64,000 nucleotides of DNA, taken from positions 23,580,429 to 23,644,428 of the forward strand of contig NC_135565.1 in NCBI RefSeq assembly GCF_964340395.1. Direction: 5' to 3'. The stretch is from Glandiceps talaboti (taxonomy: Eukaryota > Hemichordata > Enteropneusta > Spengelidae). Position 1 is the first letter of the stretch, and each line of letters begins with the position of its first letter. The notes under the pieces were generated by a model. That model saw nothing but the letters and a program-made list of their open reading frames with translations, did not search any database and was not told the DNA's origin. Below are positions 35,501 to 56,758 of this stretch, piece after piece. Made by a program: the position numbers and the translations under genes.

Positions 35501-36120
35501 TACGGGAAGGTGACATAGCAGATGTGAACTCTGCTGTCAAAGTTGCAAGGTGACCGTGGCAATTCAGTCAAGGCATGTATCATTATGCCTGGAACCATGG
35601 ATTTATTAGGCACCCACGTGTCACTTATCTAGTTCTTTTGCACTTACTGTCAATACAAGTTGTTGACGGTAGCAAAAACCATAGCAAAATATTGTCACAT
35701 TAGATACTGCAACCAGTACGTCCTACACGTAAGTTTATGTAATAGCTCTGGATACTGCTATTATGACGTCGCCACTCGGACTTGTACATCCAGTGGTCTG
35801 ACAGTATGTAGTGAATGATGGTGCCATGACACTGTGACACGTGAGAGTGACTATGACGTTGTAGGGTGTGTTAAGTCCGAGTATCGACGTTACCGTAGCG
35901 TATTATCCAGAGCTATAAGTTGAAGTGGACACAAGTAATATCATTTCCAAAAACTCTGTTACGAAGCGTTACTGTTATATACAGTTTAATAGTTCGGCAG
36001 ATCTACAATATCTTGCGGTCTTGTTCACGTTGTTATCGGAGCACAGTTATTACTATTTTACCGTCGTCAAGCTAAAAATAATTCAAAGAATGACAAATTC
36101 TTACCCAGAACTGTATCCAT
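32565..36120 (-). CDS. ank2: short ankyrin-repeat protein, 280 aa, two coding exons
   Basis: Exon 1 is 36120-36105 (ATG GAT ACA GTT CTG G, donor GTAAGA). Exon 2 is 33391-32565, acceptor TTCAATACAG. The sum is 843 nt, 281 codons with the stop. After MDTVLGAVHFHAGFKG come about seven ankyrin repeats, including DGLTELHIAARDGNVQKVQV, YGNTPLYTACVSGKLEAAKV and DGCTALHMAALYGSLPVCKT, ending SDFLSNVQT. It aligns with repeats 1-7 of ank1: the same degenerate first two repeats, the (V/L)GNxGNTPLY step and KYLL/KYFV. There is no membrane or acidic exon. The initial GTG-like frame start near 33386 is internal, since the exon continues up to the acceptor. Function unknown; probably a cytosolic binding protein. 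Confidence 0.8.
33895..34947. mobile_element. TIR-bounded non-autonomous DNA transposon, about 1.05 kb, TTAA at both ends
   Basis: Left end TTAAAGTGGCACAAGCTGAG. The right end, reverse complemented, is TTAAAGGGGCACAAGCTGAG; one mismatch in 20. TTAA on both sides would fit piggyBac-type target duplication; a TA duplication (Tc1/mariner type) is also possible. A third related end lies at 47487-47514. No transposase frame is recognised. The 153-codon plus frame (33681-34142) crosses the left end and is not supported. Confidence 0.6.
34357..34615 (+). mobile_element. LINE/SINE-like 3' end with (TTATC)n tail
   Basis: Two 56-bp direct repeats (TCTATAACATTC...), then TACCCTAAAAGGGACTCAAT and AAAGTTTTATC followed by TTATC repeats. 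The hairpin CCCT-AA-AAGGG next to a tandem tail is the same plan as the LINE end at 19141. It lies inside the TIR element, so it inserted after, or was carried by, that element. Confidence 0.5.
36105..36120 (-). CDS. ank2 coding exon 1
   Basis: 16 nt encoding MDTVL plus the first base of Gly, then G|GTAAGAAT. Phase 1, as in ank1 exon 1. Chosen because it is the first good ATG plus donor upstream and the phase fits exon 2. Confidence 0.65.
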
Positions 36121-36251
36121 GTTCGCTATCTCCGACAGATAACAGCGAAATGTCAGTTATTCAAACGTCTGCGTCAAAACGTTGCCAAGAGTCCATCACA
36201 GTCATGTCATCTTTCTCTGTGTAGTGGTCAGCGCTGTGCGTGTGGGAAATA

Positions 36252-36284
36252 CCGGAAGTGCGTAACAAAGTGTAGTCATGTGAC
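36252..36284 (-). promoter_or_regulatory. Possible ank2 promoter motifs
   Basis: On the minus strand, GTCACATGAC (E-box/CLEAR-like, at 36275-36284) and CACTTCCGG (ETS-like, at 36252-36260) lie 130-165 bp upstream of the ank2 ATG. They are short motifs; the assignment is inference. Confidence 0.3.
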
Positions 36285-36745
36285 CTACGGAGATTCCGTA
36301 GATAAAAACAGGGATAACCAGAATGCCTTCGGTAAGGGTAGAGTCTTGCAATTTCATGATTTATGCAAGAAATTTAGCTCTATATCTGTGATTCGTCAAG
36401 TCCCAATGAAAGTTAGGTGTCAAAAATGTTGTCGAAATGCCCACCTCGAAATTTTCTTCGTAGGCAAGGCTTGGTCTATATTCTATATTTTGACCACACA
36501 CATTTGGGTATCAACTGGTGGTGGAAGGTCTATGATTCAATGAATGAATCGGAATGAATGGTTAATTAATAAACCCCACCTAGTATTTCACGCCGACCCC
36601 AAACTTTTTTTTTTTACATATTCGAAATAATATAATCGCGAAAATTGTGAAGTCTCGCAAGAAATAGTGGATGGGAAAACTGACATCAACTGAAAAAGAC
36701 AATATAAAACTATTCTTCCAATCTGTAATGGCTGTACATCTGATG

Positions 36746-36843
36746 AGAAGAAACCAATAACACAGAGACCATGTGATGGGAAGAAACCAATAACAGAGAC
36801 CACGTGATGGGAAGAAACCAATAACACAGAGACCATATGGAAA
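36746..36843. repeat. 33-bp repeat, three copies
   Basis: GAAGAAACCAATAACACAGA plus GACCATGTGATGG, starting at 36746, 36780 and 36811. Confidence 0.9.
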
Positions 36844-36895
36844 ACATAAGGGATGATAGCATAATGTCACACAAGCTAAGCGAACTTCGTTCGTC
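36844..36895. repeat. Dispersed repeat end, copy 2, followed by a G run
   Basis: ATAAGGGATGATAGCATAAT then GTCACACAAGCTAAGCGAAC and TTCGTTCG. It matches 20222-20280; the terminal hairpin is kept although its stem sequence differs (CGAAC/GTTCG against ACAAA/TTTGT). A run of about 17 G follows. Confidence 0.7.
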
Positions 36896-37106
36896 GGTGG
36901 GGGGGGGGGGGGGGTCTGTCATTATTGCGATTGATGAACTTCATTTTCGTACTTCTAACCACATTTCAACGGAGATCTTCAGCTTTTGTATTTACTACTC
37001 TGGTGCTGGGTTTCTGTTGGTATTTTTAATGATCTTAAATGTGGTCATGTTTTTACAATCATGGCAACACGGTAACAATCATAATCGATTACTCCCCTGA
37101 ATTCGA

Positions 37107-37235
37107 TTGTGGACACTTGTATGTATGTATGTATGTATGTATGTATGTATGTATGTATGTATGTATGTATGTATGTATGTATGTATGTATGTATGTATGG
37201 ATGTATGGATGTATGTATGCAGATTGATACTCGCC

Positions 37236-37312
<77 letters not shown>
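37107..37312. repeat. (TATG)n then (AT)n compound microsatellite
   Basis: Between the two tracts is GCAGATTGATACTCGCCGAG, whose reverse complement recurs next to the (AT)n tract at 63160. So the block is a copy of a dispersed AT-microsatellite repeat. Confidence 0.95.
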
Positions 37313-37867
37313 ACGTAACCTATTCTCTATTCTAAAATTGAGTGTAATCAGAAACACACATTTTTAGTTAGGCTTAATCAAAGATGGTCAAATTGCATTT
37401 CGGCTTGGCACGAGCACATGTGGACAAAACGACAGTTGGTAGTGTAGTTCATATACAGTATAGTTATCATTTACACCTCCACTCTCAGTTATTAGTTAGA
37501 AACCATGTTGGCATCGATATCCAGACTCTATAGTTGGCTCAGATAGGGACGAAGAGAAATACGCAATGTGGGCAAATTTCTTCCTTATCTCTCACCTTAC
37601 TCAAAAATCAGAATCAGTGGGAGTGATTTTGATATAATGGATTAATCTTTTATTAATTGAATTAATTAACATCAATAAGTTAACAGATCATTAAAATATC
37701 AAAACATTAAAATATATATAAAAAATATTCATAATTTGTTTTCATTCACACCTAGATTCAAATACTATCATAATTTAAAGCGATTGACAACGAGAAAGCA
37801 TTAAATTAAAGCGAACGAAAACCTAACTTTGGCGTCGTGATGAAATCACAAATGGTGACAATGTTAA

Positions 37868-38072
37868 TTATTTCCCAATAAATACAAACTCGGAAATACA
37901 AAACCTGAGTCTTATTTCCAAATGATTTTCAGTCAGGAAGTCGTTATTTTTTTTGAGGTCATCTTTCCATTGGTGTGACAACTTCAGTGCCTCAGATGCA
38001 TGTCCTTCTGTCTGTAGATCTGAGGCTGCAAGCAGTTCATCTAATACAATAAGTATTTGTCTTATTCTATTA
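37868..38072 (-). CDS. Possible terminal exon of unknown gene
   Basis: After a long (CT)n pyrimidine tract ending GCTCTAG, a 67-codon open frame runs to TAA. Its sequence is protein-like and helical: IRQILIVLDELLAASDL, then EALKLSHQWKDDLKKNN. It needs two bases from an upstream exon, whereas the peroxidase HYR exon ends in phase 0, so a direct join does not work; an extra exon could lie between. It could be a separate gene or a chance frame. An AATAAA-type signal (TTTATT on plus, near 37650) lies about 215 bp downstream. Confidence 0.25.
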
Positions 38073-38076
38073 CTAG

Positions 38077-38262
<186 letters not shown>

Positions 38263-38337
38263 TATAACATACGTAAATTCATGGGTAGTAAGGAAGTTTT
38301 TATGATATTTTATAGTGTAAGCACCAACATGACGTGT

Positions 38338-38406
38338 GTGTATGTATGTATGTATGTATGTATGTATGTATGTATGTATGTATGTATGTATGTATGTATG
38401 TATGTG
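38338..38406. repeat. (TATG)n microsatellite
   Basis: Pure tetranucleotide tract. Confidence 0.95.
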
Positions 38407-39159
38407 TACAGGTGTCCGTGTATATATGCATTTGTTCCTGTGTATGTATGAAATCGTGTGCAGGGCATAAGCCAGTGTCATAAATTTGTAATTACCGCGT
38501 TTGGGTTCAGACATGACACTGTGTCGCTAAATACCCAGTTAGAGAAAATTTTTATTGCAATAGCTGGCATGGGCGTCAAGACAATAATTTAGACGCGCTT
38601 TTATAAATTTACGCCATCTCGTTTCAATAGCTATTGCTATCATTTTTCTGAGAATAAGAGAGTTTAGTGATGCGGGCATCACATTTTAGATAAGACGGAA
38701 ATGTCATGACCCTATATGTTTAGTATTTTAAAAGATAGCGTGTCTGGGAAACAATTGTCCTCAAGGCCAAGGCGCCCGTTTGTTTCAAATTCAAGGAAGT
38801 AAGCGTCATTCACGTAATTTATAATTACATATAGTCATGTTTAGACAATAGACAATTCCAAGTTTTCCTGTAAAGTGGTTTGTAAAATTTAAGTTAGTCG
38901 AATGTTGGCTCTGGCCTTGAAGGGAGGCCGCAGGCCGAACTCAGGGCTTTGATAAATAAAGTCTATGTTCCAGTTCATACCACATATATCGTCTCGTATG
39001 CAGTTTATAATTTTATTACAAGTCTTGCTGATACTAGTCTGACGTACAGCTAAACGAACTTGGATTGAAGGACATATGGAGACATAGACAGACAGACACA
39101 TAAGCATGTATAAATGTCAAATGATTATACATTTTATGCCATGGATCTAATGTATGTAA

Positions 39160-39310
39160 CAGTGTTTTTACTAAGGTTTGGGAACCCAGGTGGCAGAAAG
39201 GGATAAAGATGGCAGTGTTTTCCCACACAGTCAACGGTAATTATGTTTGGGAACCCGACATGGGAACCCCGGTAGATTTCACCTACTTGCCGCCCTTAGG
39301 AAAAACACTG
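39160..39310. mobile_element. hAT-like MITE, about 151 bp
   Basis: Left end CAGTGTTTTTACTAAGG; the right end reverse complemented is CAGTGTTTTTCCTAAGG. CAGTG starts and short length are usual for non-autonomous hAT elements. Flanks share TATGTAA but are offset, so the 8-bp duplication is not clean. The interior holds GGGAACCC repeats. Confidence 0.62.
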
Positions 39311-39377
39311 AATATGTAAGCGCGTCATATTTATAAGCGTATATATGTCTGTATTTGAATCAAAGTTTTTAACTTAC

Positions 39378-49838
<10,461 letters not shown>

Positions 49839-50370
49839 GCTTATATTTCACTCGAAACCCCTTTACAAGTAGCACTCTGCCACTAGTAGGTCTTCTGAAA
49901 TGAAATTACACTGCAGGAAGCTTTTTTCGACCTGTAGCTTGATAGCAAGAAAAAAAGCCAACATCGTATGAAATGGCTTTCGCGTACAATTCGTAGTAAA
50001 AGCTGATCTGGACCTCTATGAGAACTTTTCACCACATCGTGTACATGATATGTGTATTCCAGGCAGAAGCAAATGTGACAAAATAAAGACTTGGCTCAAA
50101 GTATTTGTAGTAGTAGACAGAGAATAAAAGAAAACTGTGCCAGTATATATTCTGATGCTACTAAACCGGTTAGTTAAGTTATTTTGACATGCTTTGGGCC
50201 AAGAACAAGTCCAATTCAAGTTGCCAGTAACGGTTCAGTGCGGTTCAGTTCAAGTTGTCACTCTATAAATGTTGGGTAACAGAAAAAAACACCAGAAATT
50301 AATAAGCTACAAAAAACTTAAAAACAAAATAACATAAAATGTGTTTACTAAGGAATGTCAAAAAGCATAC

Positions 50371-50545
50371 CTGTATCACGGGCGACTGTTCGTATTGCTG
50401 TCGAGGACAGAGTTATCGAAAAGGCCGACTGTGTCAGTGTAGCTGCATTCGACTCGATGAGTGCACCCGGGTCTACGCCATCCAGTGCACGTTTTCTCCA
50501 GGTTAGTCAATTGGCGAGCTTGGGGAAACTGCAAGAGCGCCCTCA
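50371..50545 (-). other. Probable 5' UTR exon of the peroxidase gene
   Basis: CG-richer block ending ATACAG|GTATGC on the minus strand, about 25-30 bp below a TATA box. It contains a short ATG frame that stops before the donor, so it would be untranslated. The acceptor for the next exon may be ATTTCATTTCAG near 49900. The plus-strand frame 50355-50573 is the alternative reading. Confidence 0.45.
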
Positions 50546-50565
50546 ACGTCATTGCTGCTCCACGC

Positions 50566-50576
50566 CTATATAATAG
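50566..50576 (-). promoter_or_regulatory. Putative TATA box of the peroxidase gene
   Basis: TATTATATAGG on the minus strand, followed by a CG-rich stretch. It shares TATATAGG with the ank1 promoter. Confidence 0.45.
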
Positions 50577-50727
50577 TACTTAGGATGTTTCGTGCTATGC
50601 CATAACATATATATATGTATATATAATGTCAGATCGTGCCCTACTTGTCTTTGTTAAATATTCATTCGAAACGTCAAGATTGAATTTATTTATCAGGACT
50701 ATATTCTACTCATTACTTTTGCACTCC

Positions 50728-51065
50728 TATGTATGTATGTATGTATGTATGTATGTATGTATGTATGTATGTATGTATGTATGTATGTATGTATGTATGT
50801 ATGTATGTATGTATGTATGCGTGTGTGTATGCGTGTGTGTATGTATGTATGTATGTATGTATGTATGTATGTATGTATGTATGTATGTATGCATACATGC
50901 ATGCATGCATGTATGTATGTATGTATGTATGTGTGTATGCATGTATGTATGTATGTATGTATGTATGTATGTATGTATGTATGTATGTATGTGTGTGTGT
51001 GTATGTATGTGTGTGTATATATGCATGTATGTATATTTGTGTGTATGTGTATATATACATACATA
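50728..51065. repeat. (ATGT)n microsatellite, about 340 bp
   Basis: Tetranucleotide tract with GTGTGT, GCATGCATGC and terminal ATATACATAC variants. It lies just upstream of the peroxidase promoter. Confidence 0.97.
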
Positions 51066-52440
51066 CATATGTATATCCCGTGTGTGGGGGTGAGTGGGTT
51101 GTAATTCGATTTCAATAATAAAAGACAATGTGAACACTATGCTTTCCTAGGATACTTTTATTGTCACGATGTTTTGCTTTTTAGTCATAAAATGCTAGGT
51201 GAAAATGATCACGTGTTATTAACACATCAAATAATAATTTACATATATAGTATATTTCTTTGCTTTTTATAATATACAATCCTTGTGAAATAATTGAACA
51301 ATATTTCAACAAGATAAAATATAATTGCATTGGTTTGTACAAATCGTTCACGTCACAACACCAGCCAAACAACGCGGGCAAGAATTGACATTTCCATCCT
51401 CGCTCAACAGTTACGATGAGGGCAGCCTATAGCACGGATTCATCTAGTAGTAATTTTACATCATTTTGTAATTCTGTTTCTGGGCTTATTCATGCATTGT
51501 ATTGCCACTGCAACTTTTTCGAACAAACTGAGATAAAAACAATTTCTAAAAATATCTAAAAGTTCACAGTTATTTCTAAACAAATGTGGAGCTGAGACAT
51601 TACTTCTAAATTTCAATAAATCACAGATGACTGAAACTTTCTCGTACCAGTGGAATTCTCTAGAAACACTCTGTGTTACATTGGAAATATTACCATAAAA
51701 TTTAGATCAACAGCTGTTAATACGCAAAAAAATGAAACCCATGTATACTTCCTATGAACTTAATCATTGCACGTCTGCGCTTCGAGCTCCTCGGAGATGA
51801 GGCGCATTACAAATCATCTTATTATTATTATTATTATTTTCGATTTTTTTTTTGCATTGAACAAAGCACACTTTTAGCGATAAATAGTTGTAGGGATGTT
51901 AATTTACCCAAACAAAGTTCTATCAGTAAAACATCTGAAAAATAAGCTCTGGTACAAACACTGAAATATAGGTCACATGATATTACGTACAAAGGTTTGC
52001 ATTGTACGTCATGCATAGTATATTTCACGGCAGTGAAGAGTCTGAAGACTCGTAAATCATTGTCCCTTTTACGACCATAGTTATCAACATTCCCTCAAGC
52101 AGAATTATTTTTCGTCAAAGCGTAAAAACGAGACGAAGTAAATTGAGTCTATGTGGAAAATGATGATACAAGAATAACTAAAAAATGTAGAAGTGTTCAC
52201 TAAAGTTTGGATGAGCGTTATGTTCACACAAACAAAATTCTGCTTTTCTCTTTTCAAAACAAATGCAGTATGTTTACGAGTATTCATTTTATCATATATG
52301 GTATCTTCAACCATCAAATTCTCCTACATTGCACAACACACAAATATTTCTAAAAAATAAGACTGTAAATAATTGCTATTTCAGACAATGTAAATAATAA
52401 AAGTTGCATTGCTCTACCACTCTACCGCTGAAGAGGTGTA
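51066..52440. other. Spacer between the peroxidase and Patched-like genes
   Basis: AT-rich, no exon seen. Probably includes the 3' UTR and downstream flank of the Patched-like gene. Short (TTA)n at about 51820-51837. Confidence 0.45.
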
Positions 52441-52447
52441 TTACATG

Positions 52448-52826
52448 AAGAACGAAGTAGTGATGCAAATAATGATGTCATCATTGACCGATGGGGACGT
52501 ACATTACAACGAAGTAGTGATGCAAATAATAATGTCATCATTGACCGATGGGGGCGTACATTACACCGAAGTAGTGATGCAAATAATGATGTCATCATTG
52601 ACCGATGGGGGCGTACATTACACCGAAGTAGTGATGCAAATAATGATGTCATCATTGACCGATGGGGCGTACATTACACCGAAGTAGTGATGCAAATAAT
52701 GATGTCATCATTGACCGATGGGGCGTACATTACAACGAAGTAGTGATGCAAATAATGATGTCATCATTGACCGATGGGGGCGTACATTACAACGAAGTAG
52801 TGATGCAAATAATGATGTCATCATTA
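52448..52826. repeat. 57-bp minisatellite, about 6.6 copies, overlapping a stop codon
   Basis: Unit GAAGTAGTGATGCAAATAAT, GATGTCATCATTGACCGATG, GGGGCGTACATTACAAC. The rightmost unit runs into the last coding exon of the Patched-like gene; the gene's stop (52787-52789) and last dozen codons lie in it. Confidence 0.93.
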
Positions 52827-54732
52827 GAGGCAGCCAATCCTGATATCGATATTAGTTCTACTTGTCTAATACCATAAGCACCTTTCACACTATTTGGCGT
52901 GTAAAGTGAACGCGGTCTTTCAACTCCTGCCCTATCGAGAGAAGCGGTCCTTTGAAGTTTGGGTCGTTGCCGATGATACGATGTAACAGGCTGCCACAAA
53001 TCCCCCTCTGAAAAAGTTCCCCGACCCCTCATTCTCTCCTCGCCATATTCACGGTATATGGGATTACGTACAAGTTCAAATGGTTGGTGATTTGAGTTCG
53101 CTAAGTATTCTCCTAGTTCAAAGTCATAACCTTGCTGCTCCAAATCACTGCGCTTTTTCTGAGATGTATTGACAGATTTCTTGGGACCAATTAAAGTTAG
53201 AAAGACGGGAAGGAAAACCAAACCGTGTAAACCACCAAAGATTATTCCGAGTGATACCGCTTTAGAAATCGCACGAAATGCGTAATTTTGGGCAGCTGAA
53301 ATCAAGGATATAGACAACAGGGTCGATATAACGCTCTGTACAATTGGCAGGCCAAGAAGACGCAGACTCTGGACAGCTCGTTCATTGCGAGATTCTCCCG
53401 GTGAAATCACGAAAGCATACGTGATGTGAGCCGAGTAATCAACGCTGAAACCTATAGTTATAACGATGGTGATCATGGAGACGAAGTCAAGACCAACATC
53501 CCATAATGCCATGTAGCCTAGAACACCAGTAACGATTGAGGCAATTGATATGACGACATAGATTCCACATATAGGTTGTGGTATAAGTAGAAACGAAACA
53601 AGTAACATACCAACAGTTGCGATAAGTACGTTTTGAATCGTACTCGGCAGAATAGAATCAAAGTGGTCGTCGAAAACAAACGTCGGGTGATACGCAACCA
53701 TTGGTATCCATGAACTTTCGGCTATATTTCGAGATTTGTGTAGGAAGTCACGTTTCACCTCGACCGACCCATTCGCAACGTTTCGAGAAATCATGAGAAA
53801 TCGTGATGATTGAATTGTCATATTTTGAGGTCCGAAGGAAAGATCAAGTTGATAGTGCTCGAACAACGGCGAGTTAAGAAATTGTTCTCGGAGTATTAAC
53901 AAGAAAGTCTCTTCATCAGGGTAAGTCAAACCAGTTTGGTTCAAGAAAAGTAAATAATCCAGCAACCAACACTGGGTGGTATATCTGCCTTCGTTAAAAA
54001 AATATTCACTCTCACCGGCATTTGTGACTACATTTCTAACTTCGTTTTGTACGGTGACATTTGAATAGTCATGAGGTTTGGTAATCACAAATTGAACCAC
54101 AGGGCCGTAATCTGCTAAGTATTTGCTCTCAGCTTCATAGTACTCTATACTATACGATGTATCTAGAGCTAATTGTTTTGGACTTACTCCTTCTGAAAGA
54201 TGAAGACATCCCCAAGCCGCTACACCAATATACCCTACATATATAACAACAGTTAACAACTTAACCCACCAATGGGTTATAAATGGTCCGTAATATTTAG
54301 CAAAGAACTGAGCCGCAATGTGTTCCGAAATGTTATCTTTGTCATCGCCTCTGTTTTTAGACAGTCCACCTGCACAGAATATTCTGTACATCTTGGACGG
54401 AGCCTCAACTCTAGGAAATACCCTTTTCATTGTAATACAATGCCTGTTTTCTTTTTCCCGATGACCAATCAATGCCATGCAACCACCAAAAAACGTTATT
54501 TGGTAAAGATAATCAAATACTATGGCAACGCCACAATAACAACAAAATATCCTGACCGAAGGAAAGTTAGAGATGGCACCGACACCAAATGCTAATGCAT
54601 CTGTTAAACTGGTTATTGTAATGGACAATGCTGCTTCTGAGAATGTCTCTCCTAGCCGTTCTGCAACTGAAAGTCGTGGAGATGTCGTCCGCCATGATGC
54701 TATCATTATGAACATGTCGTCAACTCCAACAC
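52787..54732 (-). CDS. Patched-like exon 2
   Basis: Acceptor tract is (TTTA)n ending TTTATCCACAG. Encodes GVGVDDMFIMIASW through the second RND half and a Ser/Arg-rich tail (LQRTASLDRAGVERPRSL, a possible basophilic kinase site). Stop TAA in the minisatellite. Confidence 0.94.
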
Positions 54733-54739
54733 CTGTGGA

Positions 54740-54774
<35 letters not shown>

Positions 54775-56299
54775 ATTAGTATTTTCACAAACCTACTTGT
54801 TGCCTAGCTTGCTTAGTTTTTCGCATTATAAACGTTTGTCTTTCGCAATGTCACTGACGGATTACGTACGGTGGAAATCATTTCAAAGCGTTTTGTAAAC
54901 AGTAGCTTGCTTTTCGCATAACTAGTTTTTTCTTCCGTATGCAAATTAGTTCATTAATATGCAAGGCGCTTGTGACTCAATTGGAACAGACCAATTCGTG
55001 TAGTACTTAACAAAAGTTGGTGTAGTAGAAAAAAGCTTGTATTTGATTTAATCATCAGTGTTTCGGGAATTTGCATTTTTGCTTTAGGTCGCCAAGCTTG
55101 TCGATGTCTCTTTCAAGTCACGGTTTGCAATAATGAAAAGTATGTACTGATATATCTTATATATATTACTATTAAACTAAAAAGTATGTAAAAGTTGTGA
55201 ATATATTTCGGCATTTTTAAAAAAAAAATGTTGTTGTCTTTCTGATTCGGAGTTCGGAGTTTTATTTTATTTCCTTCCTATTTATTGGGGAAAATATGCT
55301 TCGACCCTAAGACAAGATACTCGTCGATAAAAATACTTCTGTGATAGTTTGGCGAGGTATAAACGAGGTAAATGAAGACAATTATAGGTGAAGTACTCGA
55401 ATACAATATGTAGACTGTACTCGTTGTGTATTAATCTAACTGACATTTTTGAAAGTCTTTATTTCTTTGGGATGTGACTTTACATGTAATAAAGAATTGA
55501 CACAAAGATACTTTGGTAAGAATATTTACACGGAAATATAGGTAAATTCTCACTTTAAAAAAAAAAAATTACAAAAATGTCGCCGGCTTAAACTACGGTT
55601 GACCGGGTCACCGGAAACACACTATTTTTTTATTTGACTTTAATATTGATTTGGAGGTAACTTAGAACTATTGGCAAGCCTGTGTAAATAAATCATTTTA
55701 GCCGAATCAATAATGACCCCTTTATAATGACGATATTGATTGGTGGAAATAGTTCCTTGGCTAGGACGAGGGCATATCTTCTAACAACTGTTGGGTTGTA
55801 CTCAGCATGAGTGAGTTGAATACCATGTGTCGATTATAATACTAGCATTGCCTAACGCTATGGATCGTTTTTTATCAGTTTTAAATAAAAACTAAAGGCA
55901 AAGCACAAGTTGAATAGAAATACTATCCGGGACATCGTTTGTTTTCTGCTATAGTCTTAATGGTTTTTACAATACTATACATTTATAGCTATGAGGGCAT
56001 TAGCAGACGTCTATTACCCCGAGGGCTATTATGAAGCAAATATTTCCCTAGGCTGAAAGGATACATTTTTTTTAAATTCACTTTTGTAATATCTATTTAA
56101 CGACTAGATCTTGATATCAATAAAGTGTGAAGGCTGGTTGGTGTTTCTAGATCGTGACGACCTTTGTGTTCGTTGTGAATTGGGCAGAGTTTTGTAACAC
56201 ATGAAGCAAAATGTTCTCTTTTTGTCGTATCTGTCGATTGGCGGCAAGTACATTATGCTGGGCAACTCCTTGGGTTGCAAGTCACAATAATAAATCATC

Positions 56300-56346
<47 letters not shown>

Positions 56347-56483
56347 AAACAACTACTACTACTGCAACTACTACCACCATCACTACCACCAACACCACCA
56401 CTACTACTACTACTACCACCACCACCACTATTACTACTACTACTACTACCACCACCACCACCACTACTACTACTACTACAGTA

Positions 56484-56536
<53 letters not shown>

Positions 56537-56556
56537 CACTACTACTACTACTACTA

Positions 56557-56587
<31 letters not shown>

Positions 56588-56598
56588 CACTACTACCA

Positions 56599-56638
<40 letters not shown>

Positions 56639-56652
56639 CACTACTACTACCA

Positions 56653-56683
<31 letters not shown>

Positions 56684-56685
56684 CA

Positions 56686-56718
<33 letters not shown>

Positions 56719-56719
56719 T

Positions 56720-56758
<39 letters not shown>

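Larger units (their letters stand above)
33392..36104 (-). other. ank2 intron
   Basis: 2.7 kb. Contains a TIR-bounded element at 33895-34947 with a LINE-like tail inside it, and a 9-bp inverted repeat CTAGGGAGT...ACTCCCTAG at about 35053-35106. No transmembrane exon equivalent to ank1 exon 2 was found. Confidence 0.6.
36121..37867. other. Spacer upstream of ank2
   Basis: Contains a 33-bp triplicate (36746-36843), dispersed repeat copy 2 (36844-36895) with a G run, a (TATG)n plus (AT)n block (37107-37310), and the plus frame 36280-36543, which lacks protein character. Confidence 0.5.

Noticed and set aside
35647-35705. Open 59-nt segment with acceptor and donor on the minus strand in the ank2 intron
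   Set aside because: Considered as an extra ank2 exon; it ends in phase 0, which does not fit the phase required by ank2 exon 2.
35925-36224. 99-codon plus frame
   Set aside because: Antisense to ank2 exon 1 and promoter; no domain.
38495-38514. Possible short start exon MSEPKRG with donor GTAATT on the minus strand
   Set aside because: Phase does not fit the candidate exon at 38072 and no other partner was found.
50355-50573. 72-codon plus frame
   Set aside because: Same CG-rich block read on the minus strand has a TATA box and a good donor feeding the peroxidase gene; kept as the weaker alternative.
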